The notes under the pieces were generated by a model. The model was not told where the DNA came from and did no database searches. It saw only the letters and a program-made list of their open reading frames with translations. Positions 26,446 through 35,675 of a stretch of 64,000 nucleotides of DNA are shown in pieces. Position 1 is the first letter of the stretch; every line of letters starts with the position of its first letter. The translations under genes and the position numbers were made by a program. The DNA comes from Ilumatobacter sp. Its GTDB lineage: Bacteria > Actinomycetota > Acidimicrobiia > Acidimicrobiales > Ilumatobacteraceae. The DNA is taken from the NCBI GenBank assembly GCA_007693335.1, contig REDU01000138.1, forward strand, positions 1 to 64,000. Reading direction: 5' to 3'.

Positions 26446-26451
26446 TAGAGT
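26446..26451 (+). promoter_or_regulatory. -10 element for the leaderless membrane-protein gene at 26458
   Basis: TAGAGT ends six bases before GTG 26458. The box lies within the 20-base gap to the divergent methyltransferase. Confidence 0.6.
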
Positions 26452-26457
26452 GAACCC

Positions 26458-28119
26458 GTGAGCGAGCAGGATCCAGCCCACGCTCACCCTGTACCGACGG
26501 TGCGCGGTCGTTCCGTCCAACTCTTCATCGCCGCGCTGGCCGCCCTCTTACCGCTCCACCTCCTGGTGCTGGTGCTGAGGGGCTCGGCGTTCAGCGGTTT
26601 CGACTACTTCGAGATGGTCCCCCAGGTGGTGGCCGCCGACGGTTCGGTGATCTGGTCGGGTCTGTTCACGCACCAGAACGATCACCTGGTCGCCCTTCCG
26701 AAGGTGATCTATCTCGCCAACATCTGGTTGTTCAGCGGCTCGAACGTGTCGCTCGGTGTCGTCGTCTGGCTGCTCGCCGTGCTGGTCGGGGTGGCACTCG
26801 TGTGGGGAATGCGACATCAGCTCCCCACCTCGGGATGGAACTTCGTCATCGTGTGCTGGCTCCTCGCGGTGTACCTCTTCCCACTCCAGGGTCAACACAA
26901 CTTCCGTCTCGCGATGAGCGGCGCGTCGTGGATCCTCGCCAACGTGTTCGCCGTCGCTGCGGTCGCGCTGCTCGTCCACGGCCGACCCGTCCTCGCCGGC
27001 GTCTCGGGCGCGCTCGCGACCATCAGCTACGGGACCGGACTCGCAGTCTGGCCCGCGCTCGCAGTGATCGCCGTGGTGCGACGGCGGTTCGGCAAGGGTG
27101 AGATCGCCATGGTCGCGCTCGGCGCGGCGAGTGTGGGCCTCCAGCGGCTCACCGCTGACTCCGACCGCGCCGCGTTCTACAACTGGAACGTGCTCGAGAT
27201 CGGACGGTCGATGACGGTGACCGTCGGCGGCTTGGTCACCGACGAGGCCGACGTTGCGTCACTCGTCGGTCTCGCCGCCATGATCGCTGCTGCGACGGCG
27301 ATCATCCGCCTCGGATCCAGACTCGCCGACCCGGCGCCGCTGGTCCTCATCGGCGTGATCACGTACACGATGACCGGCCTCGCACTGTTCGGGATCTCTC
27401 GAGGGATCTTCGGCGACGACGCGTTCCTCGCGAGCCGCTACATGACGTTCGCTGCGCTGTTCGTGCTGGCAACGTCCCTGCTCGTGCTGTCGATCGACCA
27501 TCGATCGGACCTCGCTCGGGGGCTCATCGTGGTGATGGCGCTCGGCAGTGTTCTGGCGTCGGGCGCAACGACAGATCGACTCGACGGACGGCAGCTCCGA
27601 GCCGATGTCCACATGGTGGCGGCGTACATGGGTGCGGGCGTCGGCGTGATCCCGCTCTACTCCGACGCCACCGACGCCGCGTTCCGGGCGAGCGGACACA
27701 TCCCGTTCCACGGGGGCTTCGCCGCCGATTGCGGGCGATTCGGTCAGCAGCTCGACCCGGGAGCGATCGGCATCAGCGACGACGTCACCGGGCGGGCCGC
27801 GACGCTCCGGTTGCCGGGCACCGACGATCCGATACTGGCGCCGGCCGCCGTCGACGTCGTCCCGGCATTCGAGATCTCCGGATGGCTCGACGCCCCCGAG
27901 GATGTCGAGTGCGTCCTGATCGTGGACGACGACGCGGTGGTGGTCGGAATCGCGATCCTCGGCCGACCCCGTCTCGAGGCAACAGGCCCCGACGCAACGC
28001 TGCGAGCCGTGACCGGCTGGGACGGATACGTTCTGCAGGGCTCGAACCCGGGCCGAGCGCTGGTCAAGCTCCGCGACGACGATCGGTTCTTCGTGATCGA
28101 CCGCGTCCCTGACCACTGA
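26458..28119 (+). CDS. Polytopic membrane protein, possible GT-C-type glycosyltransferase
   Basis: The protein has 553 residues and about eleven predicted membrane segments between residues 20 and 370, then a soluble C-terminal region of about 170 residues rich in beta strands. The first outer loop reads FSGFDYFEMVPQVVAADGSVIWSG followed by HQNDHLVALPKVIY. Acidic residues here and the paired N-D-H are reminiscent of GT-C enzymes, but no diagnostic motif is present, so the family is not established. The context supports a polyprenyl-sugar user: a GtrB-type GT is divergent upstream and a flippase-like protein is directly downstream. The GTG start is fixed by the TAGAGT box six bases upstream. 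Confidence 0.75.
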   Translation: MSEQDPAHAHPVPTVRGRSVQLFIAALAALLPLHLLVLVLRGSAFSGFDYFEMVPQVVAADGSVIWSGLFTHQNDHLVALPKVIYLANIWLFSGSNVSLGVVVWLLAVLVGVALVWGMRHQLPTSGWNFVIVCWLLAVYLFPLQGQHNFRLAMSGASWILANVFAVAAVALLVHGRPVLAGVSGALATISYGTGLAVWPALAVIAVVRRRFGKGEIAMVALGAASVGLQRLTADSDRAAFYNWNVLEIGRSMTVTVGGLVTDEADVASLVGLAAMIAAATAIIRLGSRLADPAPLVLIGVITYTMTGLALFGISRGIFGDDAFLASRYMTFAALFVLATSLLVLSIDHRSDLARGLIVVMALGSVLASGATTDRLDGRQLRADVHMVAAYMGAGVGVIPLYSDATDAAFRASGHIPFHGGFAADCGRFGQQLDPGAIGISDDVTGRAATLRLPGTDDPILAPAAVDVVPAFEISGWLDAPEDVECVLIVDDDAVVVGIAILGRPRLEATGPDATLRAVTGWDGYVLQGSNPGRALVKLRDDDRFFVIDRVPDH

Positions 28120-28130
28120 CCTCAGCGGCC

Positions 28131-29108
28131 ATGACGAGCGGACAGGAATCCTCGCACCATCGACCCGGGCGGGTGACCGACCCGTCGCGGTCGGCCGATC
28201 GTTCGCTGCGTACCCGCGCCGCCCGCTTCGTGCCGATCGTGTTCGTGGTCGCGACCGCCTTCTTCGCGTGGTGGCAACTGCGGGATCAGTGGAGCGACAT
28301 CGTCACGGCGATGACCGGGTTGCCGCCGGGGCGTTGGCTCGCCGCAGGCGTTCTCATCGGGCTCGGCACACTCACCACTGCCATCGCGTGGTTCGTGACG
28401 CTCACCCGATTCGGCCATCGGATCGCCTGGCGCGACGCCCTGGCGATCCTGTTCGTCGGACAACTCGGGCGCTATCTACCGGGGTCGCTCTGGTCGGTGG
28501 GTGCGCAAGCGAAGATGGCCCGACGGTGCGGAGTTCCCGTTCGGGTCTCGGTGGCCACGGGACTGATCTTCATCGGGTGGCACCTGGCGACGGCGGTCGC
28601 CGTCGGTTCCACCGCCGTTCTCGTCGATGTGATCGACGTGTCGCTACCGACGTGGCTGGCGGCGGTCGCGCTCTCGATCTCGGTGGCCTCCACCTCCCCT
28701 CCGGTGATCAACCGGGTGGGAACACGCCTCGTCGGCGGACAGGCGGCCCTCGCCGGGCGATGGGCCGACTGGGCGGGCATCTGGCTGGTCTTCGTCCTCA
28801 CATGGTCGATGTTCGGGTGTGCCCTGGCCCTGCTCAACTCGCCCGACGGCGCCACGCTGCCGGTGGGCACCTCCATCGGAGCATTCACGCTCGCCTATGC
28901 GATCGGGTTGGTCGTGGTCATCGCTCCTGCAGGGCTCGGCGCCAGGGAGGTGGCAGTGGTCTCCCTGGTGAGCCCGGCGATCGGGACGAGCCAAGCGGCG
29001 GCGGCAGTCCTCCTCAGTCGCGTCCTGTTCGTGGTGACCGACTTCTTGATCGCGTCGATCACCTGGGGGCTCCATCGACGGACGACCGGGCACGTCAGGG
29101 AGACGTGA
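28131..29108 (+). CDS. LPG-synthase-TM/AglD-like integral membrane protein (possible lipid or glycolipid flippase)
   Basis: The protein has 325 residues and about eight membrane segments. FVGQLGRYLPGSLWSVGAQAK is the conserved loop of the lysylphosphatidylglycerol-synthase TM-region family (UPF0104), and IAPAGLGAREVAVVSLV near the C-terminus is its second hallmark (P-A-G-x-G-x-R-E). Members include flippase domains of MprF and proteins next to DPM1-like transferases. It follows the membrane protein at 26458 by 11 bases and is probably in the same operon. A role in flipping a polyprenyl-phosphate sugar is inference from context. Confidence 0.85.
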   Translation: MTSGQESSHHRPGRVTDPSRSADRSLRTRAARFVPIVFVVATAFFAWWQLRDQWSDIVTAMTGLPPGRWLAAGVLIGLGTLTTAIAWFVTLTRFGHRIAWRDALAILFVGQLGRYLPGSLWSVGAQAKMARRCGVPVRVSVATGLIFIGWHLATAVAVGSTAVLVDVIDVSLPTWLAAVALSISVASTSPPVINRVGTRLVGGQAALAGRWADWAGIWLVFVLTWSMFGCALALLNSPDGATLPVGTSIGAFTLAYAIGLVVVIAPAGLGAREVAVVSLVSPAIGTSQAAAAVLLSRVLFVVTDFLIASITWGLHRRTTGHVRET

Positions 29109-29460
29109 CCCGGAGACCGACCATGACTCGACGGTGTCCGCCGCTCACGGGTCGACAGGTGCAGGTGCTCGGGACGTTGTACCCGGACTGGTTCTCACGA
29201 ACGAGCCAACCCGTGGCAGGCCAGCGTGTCTCGTTCGGGGGACTCGGCCCGTCGGACACCAGAGGGTCGTCGATCATCGGCCTCGCCGCGGGAGTATTCC
29301 ACCAATCCCCGCACGCAGGTCTGCACGAACCGACCCGCCTGCACGGCGTGATCGCGCGGCACCGGGGTCCTGGGGGCTACCGTTCGGACTCGGCGCAGCC
29401 TCGGTCCCGATGGACCCGGTCAGATCGCCTCGACACCGATCGACGACACGAGGAGACTCG
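29109..29460. other. 352-base gap without a supported gene
   Basis: No open frame here has a family match. A TACCGT at 29378-29383 could be a -10 box for the methyltransferase that starts at 29461, giving a leader of roughly 70 bases. A GAGGAG ribosome site lies at about 29450-29455. I see no strong hairpin. Confidence 0.4.
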
Positions 29461-30828
29461 TTGCACCACTCAAGCACGAAGAACATCCGTCGCTGCCTCA
29501 AGCGACACCTCTTGACCGATCCCGTTCTCGGCCGCCAGGACGACCTCCGCGTGCTGGACGTGGGAGGAGCCGACTACAACGGCTCGTACCGTCCGCTCAT
29601 CGAGCGGTTGGGTTACACCTACACCTCCGCGGACATCAGCGAGGGCAACTCGGTCGACGTGGTGATGACCGATCCGGACCGACTTCCGTTCGACGACGCT
29701 TCATTCGATCTCGTCATCTGCGGACAGACCTTCGAGCACAGCCCTCGCTTCTGGGTGCTGTTCGCCGAGATGGTGAGGGTCTGTCACGACGATGGGATGA
29801 TCATCGTGGCCGCCCCGTCGGCTGGTCCCGTACATCGCTTCCCGGTCGACTGTTATCGGTTCCTCCCCGACAGCTTCGAATCGATCGCGGACGACCACGG
29901 TCTCGTGCTGCTCGAGGCATGGACGAGTTCCGTCGGTCCGTTCTTCGACGTGGTCGCTGCGTTCATGCGGCATTCCCGGACGGAGGCGTGCATCGAGCCC
30001 GATCCCGATCGATGGCGGGCACTCGACGACACCGCACAGAACGAGGCCCCGGCCGACGTCGACCCGGCACAGGAGACGATGCTCGGCGTCGAACCCGCTC
30101 TCGACTTCCTCACCCGGGTGCACCGGACCCTGGTCCCGCGTGGGTACCTCGAGATCGGCGTGTGGAAAGGGTTCAGCCTGGTCAAGGCGAAATGCCCGGC
30201 GGTGGGTGTCGATCCGTACCCACAAGTGACCGCCAAGCTGCGTGACAACCATCGCGTGATGCCGATGACGGCAGAGGACTTCTTCGAGATGGAGGACGTC
30301 CCGGCACTGGTCGAGCCGCTCGACCTCGTGTACGTCGACGGTCTCCACGTCGTCGAGCACGCGCTGATGGATTTCATGAATGCCGAACGCGTCTCGCACC
30401 GAGGCACGGTGATCATCATCGACGACGTCTATCCCAACCATCCGGCACAAGCGTCTCGAGAGCGCATCACCCGCGCCTGGACGGGCGACGTGTGGAAGAT
30501 CACGATGATCCTCGCAGTGGCACGGCCCGATCTCGTGCTCGTCCCGATCGACACGTTCCCGACCGGGAGCCTGATGGTGCTCGGTGCCGACCCCACGAGC
30601 ACCGTGTTGTGGGACACCTACGATGCGATGATCGCCGGTGAGATGGAACCTCGCGACCCCGACGACATGACGCTCCACCGGTCGGGCGCCATCAGCCCCA
30701 CCGATCGACTCCTCGACCGGCTCCTCCGGACCATCCGCGAACAGCGGGATCAGCCCGAAGGCCCCGACATCGAATCACTTCGAACACTCGTACAGGGATC
30801 CCGACCACGACGGCTGGTGCGATCGTGA
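29461..30828 (+). CDS. Double methyltransferase: two class I SAM domains in one protein
   Basis: The protein has 455 residues. The first domain (about 20-190) has LRVLDVGGADYNGSYRPLI, SADISEGNSVDVV, DRLPFDDASFDLVICGQTFEH and a VAAPSAGPVHRFPVDCYRF block, a known methyltransferase type in surface loci. The second domain (about 215-390) has GYLEIGVWKGFSLVKA, then AVGVDPYP, then LVYVDGLHVVEHALMDFMN and VIIIDDVYP, matching the Methyltransf_24/cephalosporin-hydroxylase-like group with D-G-x-H. The TTG start at 29461 is chosen because a GAGGAG site sits six bases upstream; longer starts exist. Its stop overlaps the next GT by four bases. Confidence 0.85.
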   Translation: MHHSSTKNIRRCLKRHLLTDPVLGRQDDLRVLDVGGADYNGSYRPLIERLGYTYTSADISEGNSVDVVMTDPDRLPFDDASFDLVICGQTFEHSPRFWVLFAEMVRVCHDDGMIIVAAPSAGPVHRFPVDCYRFLPDSFESIADDHGLVLLEAWTSSVGPFFDVVAAFMRHSRTEACIEPDPDRWRALDDTAQNEAPADVDPAQETMLGVEPALDFLTRVHRTLVPRGYLEIGVWKGFSLVKAKCPAVGVDPYPQVTAKLRDNHRVMPMTAEDFFEMEDVPALVEPLDLVYVDGLHVVEHALMDFMNAERVSHRGTVIIIDDVYPNHPAQASRERITRAWTGDVWKITMILAVARPDLVLVPIDTFPTGSLMVLGADPTSTVLWDTYDAMIAGEMEPRDPDDMTLHRSGAISPTDRLLDRLLRTIREQRDQPEGPDIESLRTLVQGSRPRRLVRS

Positions 30829-31901
30829 GCGGCGATCTCCTGTCCATCGTGGTCGTGCACTACAACATCCCGCGGGAGTTCCCCCGAACGCTGTACTCGC
30901 TCTCGCCTGCGTTCCAACAGGGCATCGAACCCGACGAGTACGAGGTGATCGTGGTCGACAACGGCTCAGCGAAGCCGCCCTCGTTGAAGGCAGCGAAGAA
31001 GCTCGGCCTCGACGTCCACCTGATCGAGGTGGACGATCCCCTGACGAGCCCCGCTCGTGCGATCAACATCGGGCTGAATGCATCGTGCGGGCGCCATGTC
31101 GGCGTGATGATCGACGGGGCGCGCCTGGCATCACCCGGCCTGCTCAGCACCGCTCGAGCGGCACTCCGGTTCGACGAACGCGCCGTCGTCGGGAGCCGCG
31201 GTCGCTACCTCGGGCCGAAGCCGCAGCGCGACAGCATGCTCGATGGGTACACCCGCAAGGTGGAGGACGAGCTCCTCGAGTCGATCGATTGGAAGCACAA
31301 CGGGTACGACCTGTTCAAGATCTCGGTGTTCGACGAATCGTCCGGCCCCCATTGGTTCAGACCCGTCAGCGAGAGCAACTCGATCTTCATGTCCCGCCAG
31401 CTGTGGGGAGAGCTCGACGGCTACAGCGAACTGTTCGATGAGCCCGGCGGCGGCTACGTCAACCTGGACACCTGGCGGCGAGCCTGCCTGCTCCCGGACG
31501 TGACACCGATCCTGCTGTTGGGTGAAGCGACATTCCACCAGTTGCACGGCGGGGTGGCCACCAACGCGCCCGAGTCCGAGACGGCCCGGATGCGCGCCGA
31601 CTACGCAGAGATCCGTGGTGAACCGTTCTCGGTGCCGCCGGTGCGCCTGCGGTACTGGGGGACCATGGACAAGCGTCCCCCACTGAAGGAGCTGGGTCTG
31701 ACCCGCAAGGAGCACCGATCGATCGCAGCCGCCGAGCAGCGACGGATCGAGCGGACGTCCACCTCGTTACGGGCGCGAACCCGACGCTTCGTCCGGGGGC
31801 CGTTGCGCACCAGACGCCGGCAGGCCGTGATCCGCACGAAACGCGTCATCCTCACGATCCCGGGTGTTCGACGAGTCCAACGAGTACTCCGCAGGCGCTG
31901 A
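30825..31901 (+). CDS. GT2 family glycosyltransferase
   Basis: The protein has 358 residues. LLSIVVVHYNIPREFPRTLYS is the first strand and helix, and YEVIVVDNGSA the second. The position of the usual DxD reads VGVMIDGARLASPGLL, so only one aspartate is visible (IDGA). RPVSESNSIFMSRQLWGELDGYSELFDEPGGGYVNLD holds the acceptor and catalytic region in two blocks. The last 60 residues are strongly basic (RTSTSLRARTRRFVRGPLR) and may bind membrane. It lies between two methyltransferase genes in one operon. Confidence 0.82.
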   Translation: MSGDLLSIVVVHYNIPREFPRTLYSLSPAFQQGIEPDEYEVIVVDNGSAKPPSLKAAKKLGLDVHLIEVDDPLTSPARAINIGLNASCGRHVGVMIDGARLASPGLLSTARAALRFDERAVVGSRGRYLGPKPQRDSMLDGYTRKVEDELLESIDWKHNGYDLFKISVFDESSGPHWFRPVSESNSIFMSRQLWGELDGYSELFDEPGGGYVNLDTWRRACLLPDVTPILLLGEATFHQLHGGVATNAPESETARMRADYAEIRGEPFSVPPVRLRYWGTMDKRPPLKELGLTRKEHRSIAAAEQRRIERTSTSLRARTRRFVRGPLRTRRRQAVIRTKRVILTIPGVRRVQRVLRRR

Positions 31902-31907
31902 GCGGCG

Positions 31908-32753
31908 ATGTCCACGACGACAAGGCGCTTCCGGCGGATCCGATCGTGGCAGGAACTCCTGCACGTCGCCTCGATCCCACTGCTGGCGATCTTCACGCTC
32001 GATCCCCGAACTCTGCACCCGTCGTACCGGATGACCCTTCGGCGACGTCTGGCACTCGTGTTCCGCCTCTGGCGGAACACACGACGGATCGAGACCGGCA
32101 TCTCGTACAAGGCGCATGTCGCGATGGCCGCCAAGCTGCTCGCGACACCGCCAGAGGTCGACGGCGTGGTGGTGGAATGCGGCTCGTGGAACGGCGGCAC
32201 GACCGCCAACCTGTCGCTGATCTGCCGCGTGGCCGGACGCCAGTTGATCGTGTACGACTCGTTCGAGGGTCTCCCGGCAGCCGAGCCCGGTGACCGCCAT
32301 GCCCGCCCGGAAGCGCGGGGCCTGTACTGCGGCGACCTCGACACCGTACGCAGCAACGTGTCCCGGTACGGGGACATCTCACGATGTGAGTTCCGCCAGG
32401 GTTGGTTCGCTGACACGCTCCCTCATCACGACCGACGCATCGTGCTCATGTACCTCGATGTCGACTTCCAGTCCAGCCTGCACGACTGCGTCGTCAATCT
32501 GTGGCCACACCTGACACGCAAGGGGTACACCTTCGTCGACGAATACGTCCTGCTCGACTACTGCGGACTCTTCTGGTCCGAATCGTTCTGGGAGCGGCAC
32601 TTCGCGGCCCGCCCGCCGGGACTCATGGGATCGGGCACCGGCGTGGGCGTCGGGCAGTACTACCTCGGCCCGTTCGACTGGTCGGTCGATCCGACGAGTG
32701 TCGCTTACACCCGCAAGGACTTCAGCGGTCTCTGGGGGTACGAGCGGAGCTGA
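31908..32753 (+). CDS. TylF/MycF-family O-methyltransferase
   Basis: The protein has 281 residues. VVVECGSWNGGTTANLSLI is the SAM motif I with the E-C/V-G-x-x-x-G-G pattern of the TylF family. QLIVYDSFEGLPAAEPGD supplies the D-S-F-E-G-L-P signature, and RRIVLMYLDVDFQSSLHDC gives the metal-binding D-x-D. TylF and MycF methylate hydroxyls of deoxysugars in macrolides, so sugar O-methylation of the glycan is likely. Upstream spacing to the GT is six bases. It ends 48 bases before a convergent gene. Confidence 0.88.
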   Translation: MSTTTRRFRRIRSWQELLHVASIPLLAIFTLDPRTLHPSYRMTLRRRLALVFRLWRNTRRIETGISYKAHVAMAAKLLATPPEVDGVVVECGSWNGGTTANLSLICRVAGRQLIVYDSFEGLPAAEPGDRHARPEARGLYCGDLDTVRSNVSRYGDISRCEFRQGWFADTLPHHDRRIVLMYLDVDFQSSLHDCVVNLWPHLTRKGYTFVDEYVLLDYCGLFWSESFWERHFAARPPGLMGSGTGVGVGQYYLGPFDWSVDPTSVAYTRKDFSGLWGYERS

Positions 32754-32801
32754 CCGGGTCGACGCGCACGGTTGCACTCCCGAATCCCGGGTCGGTTCCG
32801 A

Positions 32802-34604
32802 TCAGTCGTCGCCGACCATGGTGAACAACAGCTCGATGTCGGCCCGCACCGACCGGAGCGCCTCGTTGCGTGCGAGCGCTCGCAGCGCGCGCTTCGGTCG
32901 TGCGTCACCCCATCGGGCGCGCAGATTGGTCGCAGCGATCGATTTCAGATCGGCGATCGATCCACCGGTGTAGCTCCTGCTCTTCGCGTGGTACACGTAC
33001 GTGTCGAGTGCAACGGCCAGTTCGACGCCCGCGTCGACAGCCCGGAAGCACCAGTCCACCTCCTCGCCGTACCCTCGTTCGAACAGGTCGAGGTCGAACC
33101 CGCCGACGAGGTCGAGCGCACCCCGGGTGAACGCCATGCAGAACCCGTTCAGGACGGGGACACGAACCGATACCGGTTCCGGCTCGCGAGCGGCGAGGAA
33201 GCGGTTGACCGCGTCGACGTCGACACTGCTCGGTGGCTCGTTCCGCTCGTGGTGTGACCAGTCGATCGTGGAGTCGGTGACATGAGGGACCGATTGATGA
33301 CGGGCATCGTTGGACAGCGGACCGATCGCACCGATCGCAGGCTCGCGTCGCAGGTGTGCCTGCAAGCGCTCGACCCAGCCTCGAGGGACGACGGTGTCAC
33401 TGTTCAGGACCACGACGTGCTCGTGGCCGGCAGCAGCATCGAGACCGCGGTTCGCGGCAGCACCGAAACCTGACGCGTTCTCACTCCGGAGGAGGGTGGC
33501 GTCGTGATCGCTCGCGAAGCGCGCGCAGATCCCAGCCGTCTCTCCGGCCGAGCCGTCGTCGACGATGAAGAGATCGGCGTGATCGGGAACGGTGGCGACG
33601 ACGCTCTCGAGGCAGCGCACGGTGAAATCCGGAGCGTCGTGGACGGGCACGATCACGGCCAAGCTCGGGCCGCCGGGCGGCGTCTGCTGGAGCACCGCCT
33701 CATGGCGAACGACAGCCGCATGAACCCGCTCTCGCTCGACCGACGGATCGAAGGCTGCGCCCTTGGCACGACCGATCTTGACCGGTGGCTGATCCAGCAT
33801 CGATCGATGTGCTTGTTGAAAGGCAGTACCGAGAACATCCGTCCTGATCCCCGTCACGGCCATCGCGAGGTGGAGACACGCATCGTCGCTCGCACCGGTG
33901 GCGAGCGAGGCGGACCACCAGGCACGGTCGAACACAGTGGCCCGAGGCGAACGGTTCGCACGCACGAGGAGCACCGAGGTCCCGATGAGGTCGCGTCGGC
34001 CGTCGCGTAGTGCCCGGTCGACGAGTTCGTGGAACGGGGCGGTTCCGGACACGCCACTTCGTGACAGTCGCTCGAGCTCGAGGTCGACCCCATCGGGTTC
34101 CGAGGGGAGACAGCACAGCTCGGCGGTGGCGGATGTCGAGGCCTGGAGTGCATCGACGACAACGTCGGTCGAGCGACCGCCGAGGAGGGCCGGTGCGATC
34201 CAGACCGTGGCGTCGTACTGCTCGAGGAGCGTGGCCGGGTGCGACGCAACGTAGAGCCGAGTCTGCGCGGCGTTCGTCCCCCAGTACGGCAGCGGGCGAG
34301 ACGTCCACCCGTGCGGAACGAGCTGCGGGTCAGGACTGAAGCACACATGATCGACACCGCTGTCGGGCTCGGTCTCGACCGGCGCTGGCCGAGAGCCGGC
34401 GTCGAGGACCGCCGTGTACACCGCAACTCGCGACGCAACGCCCTCGTCCCGGATCGAAACCGTCGGGCGATCCGTCGCCGTGACGGGCTCGACCGGTGCC
34501 GAGGTGGGCCGCCGAGGCCGGGTCTGGTCCGCGCGTCGGCGCTCGTCGGCACGTTGGGAGCGAGCGAGCGCTGCGATCAGCGCTGCAGTTTCGATCTCGG
34601 TCAC
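32802..34604 (-). CDS. Two-domain protein: DUF616-like N-terminus and GT2 C-terminus
   Basis: The protein has 600 residues. Residues about 50-260 contain SRVAVYTAVLDAG, DHVCFSPDPQLVPHGWTSRPL and QTRLYVASHPATLLEQYDATVWI, resembling the DUF616/TOD1 glycosyltransferase-like domain. Residues about 300-560 are GT2: SLAVIVPVHDAPDFTVRCLES, DLFIVDDGSA, HVVVLNSDTVVPRGWVERL (NSDT metal site), and FERGYGEEVDWCFRAVDAGVE as the acidic catalytic block. The two domains may act one after the other. It is last in a minus-strand operon after a GT2 and a PhyH-family gene. Confidence 0.85.
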   Translation of the reverse strand: MTEIETAALIAALARSQRADERRRADQTRPRRPTSAPVEPVTATDRPTVSIRDEGVASRVAVYTAVLDAGSRPAPVETEPDSGVDHVCFSPDPQLVPHGWTSRPLPYWGTNAAQTRLYVASHPATLLEQYDATVWIAPALLGGRSTDVVVDALQASTSATAELCCLPSEPDGVDLELERLSRSGVSGTAPFHELVDRALRDGRRDLIGTSVLLVRANRSPRATVFDRAWWSASLATGASDDACLHLAMAVTGIRTDVLGTAFQQAHRSMLDQPPVKIGRAKGAAFDPSVERERVHAAVVRHEAVLQQTPPGGPSLAVIVPVHDAPDFTVRCLESVVATVPDHADLFIVDDGSAGETAGICARFASDHDATLLRSENASGFGAAANRGLDAAAGHEHVVVLNSDTVVPRGWVERLQAHLRREPAIGAIGPLSNDARHQSVPHVTDSTIDWSHHERNEPPSSVDVDAVNRFLAAREPEPVSVRVPVLNGFCMAFTRGALDLVGGFDLDLFERGYGEEVDWCFRAVDAGVELAVALDTYVYHAKSRSYTGGSIADLKSIAATNLRARWGDARPKRALRALARNEALRSVRADIELLFTMVGDD

Positions 34605-34626
34605 CTCGAACGCGCCAGGCAGACGA

Positions 34627-35658
34627 TCAGACGAGGAGCGGAACGCGATCGAAGGGGTAGTGGGACGCTGCGAAGAACCATGCCTCGATGGCCTTGCGGC
34701 GCTGACTCATCCCCGGCCGGGTGGCGGTCGAGTGGAGGTTGAGCTCATCGAAGAACACGACGTCGCCGGCTTCGAACTCCAGCCATGCCGGTTCGACCCC
34801 ACCCGTGATCTCCCGGAGACGTTCGGTGTCGACGGACCATGAGAACGCAGCCCCTCCGGTACCGGCATTGACGAGCTGATCGATGCGATGCGGGACCATC
34901 TGCAATCCGGGCGCGTGACGTCCGCACGCCGTCAGTGCGACCCACAGGTTGAGCGAACGCACACCAGCCCCGAGAAACGCCCCGTCTTGGTGCCACCCCG
35001 CTCCGACCGACGCATCGGGTTCGACGATCCGCAAGGTGGTCTTCAGCACCGAGAGCGCAGCTCGTTCAGCGAAGTACGTCTCCACCAGCCGAGTGATACC
35101 CGCCCGCTCGAGCACGTCGGTGAGATGGAACATCGCTCGCGGTGACTCGGCTGCGTACACGCCGCCACCGGCGCGGATCCAGCGCCGAGGATGCTCCGCT
35201 GGAGCATGCTCTCCGGAGATCTCGAACGGCGCGAACCAGGGATCAGCAGGATCGACCCGCTTGCCGTGCCGAGATCGGTCGTACGCGGCGAACGCCTGGT
35301 CGACATCGGCAGCGAGCATCTCGACATCGTGATGCGGCACCAGCCCACGAACGATGAGGGCGCCGCGGCCGAACACCCCGGCTCTCACGGCGTCAGCGCT
35401 CAGTTGGTCCGCCGAGATCTCGGGAACCCCATCGACGTGGGCGAACCGATCGGAATGCGAGGGAGGCCACGCAGCCGACGCGCACTGGGGCAGCCGGTGG
35501 AAGGCTTCGTTGCGCAGACGGAGCAGCAGACGCTCACGCTCCGGCGACGGGGAGCGCCGATTCGCCTGCATGAGCATCTGGATCGCCCGTTCGAACTCAC
35601 CGTTCGAACGGGCTCGCTCCGCCATGCGATCGTGCATCCGCGCTCGCAGACTGCTCAT
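34627..35658 (-). CDS. PhyH-family Fe(II)/2-oxoglutarate dioxygenase
   Basis: The protein has 343 residues. GAGWHQDGAFLGAG contains the H-x-D iron motif. FFDELNLHSTATRPGMSQRRKAIEAWFF has the distal histidine and the arginine expected to bind 2-oxoglutarate, shown as LHSTATRPG and RRKAIEAWF. The N-terminal 45 residues are a helical extension with NGEFERAIQMLMQANRR. The ATG at 35658 follows a GGAGGTGAG ribosome site. PhyH-family enzymes hydroxylate small metabolites, including phosphonates in some pathways, so the substrate may be a glycan part, a lipid or HEP; none can be chosen from sequence. It lies in an operon between two glycosyltransferases. Confidence 0.88.
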   Translation of the reverse strand: MSSLRARMHDRMAERARSNGEFERAIQMLMQANRRSPSPERERLLLRLRNEAFHRLPQCASAAWPPSHSDRFAHVDGVPEISADQLSADAVRAGVFGRGALIVRGLVPHHDVEMLAADVDQAFAAYDRSRHGKRVDPADPWFAPFEISGEHAPAEHPRRWIRAGGGVYAAESPRAMFHLTDVLERAGITRLVETYFAERAALSVLKTTLRIVEPDASVGAGWHQDGAFLGAGVRSLNLWVALTACGRHAPGLQMVPHRIDQLVNAGTGGAAFSWSVDTERLREITGGVEPAWLEFEAGDVVFFDELNLHSTATRPGMSQRRKAIEAWFFAASHYPFDRVPLLV

Positions 35659-35675
35659 GCTCACCTCCGGAAGCG

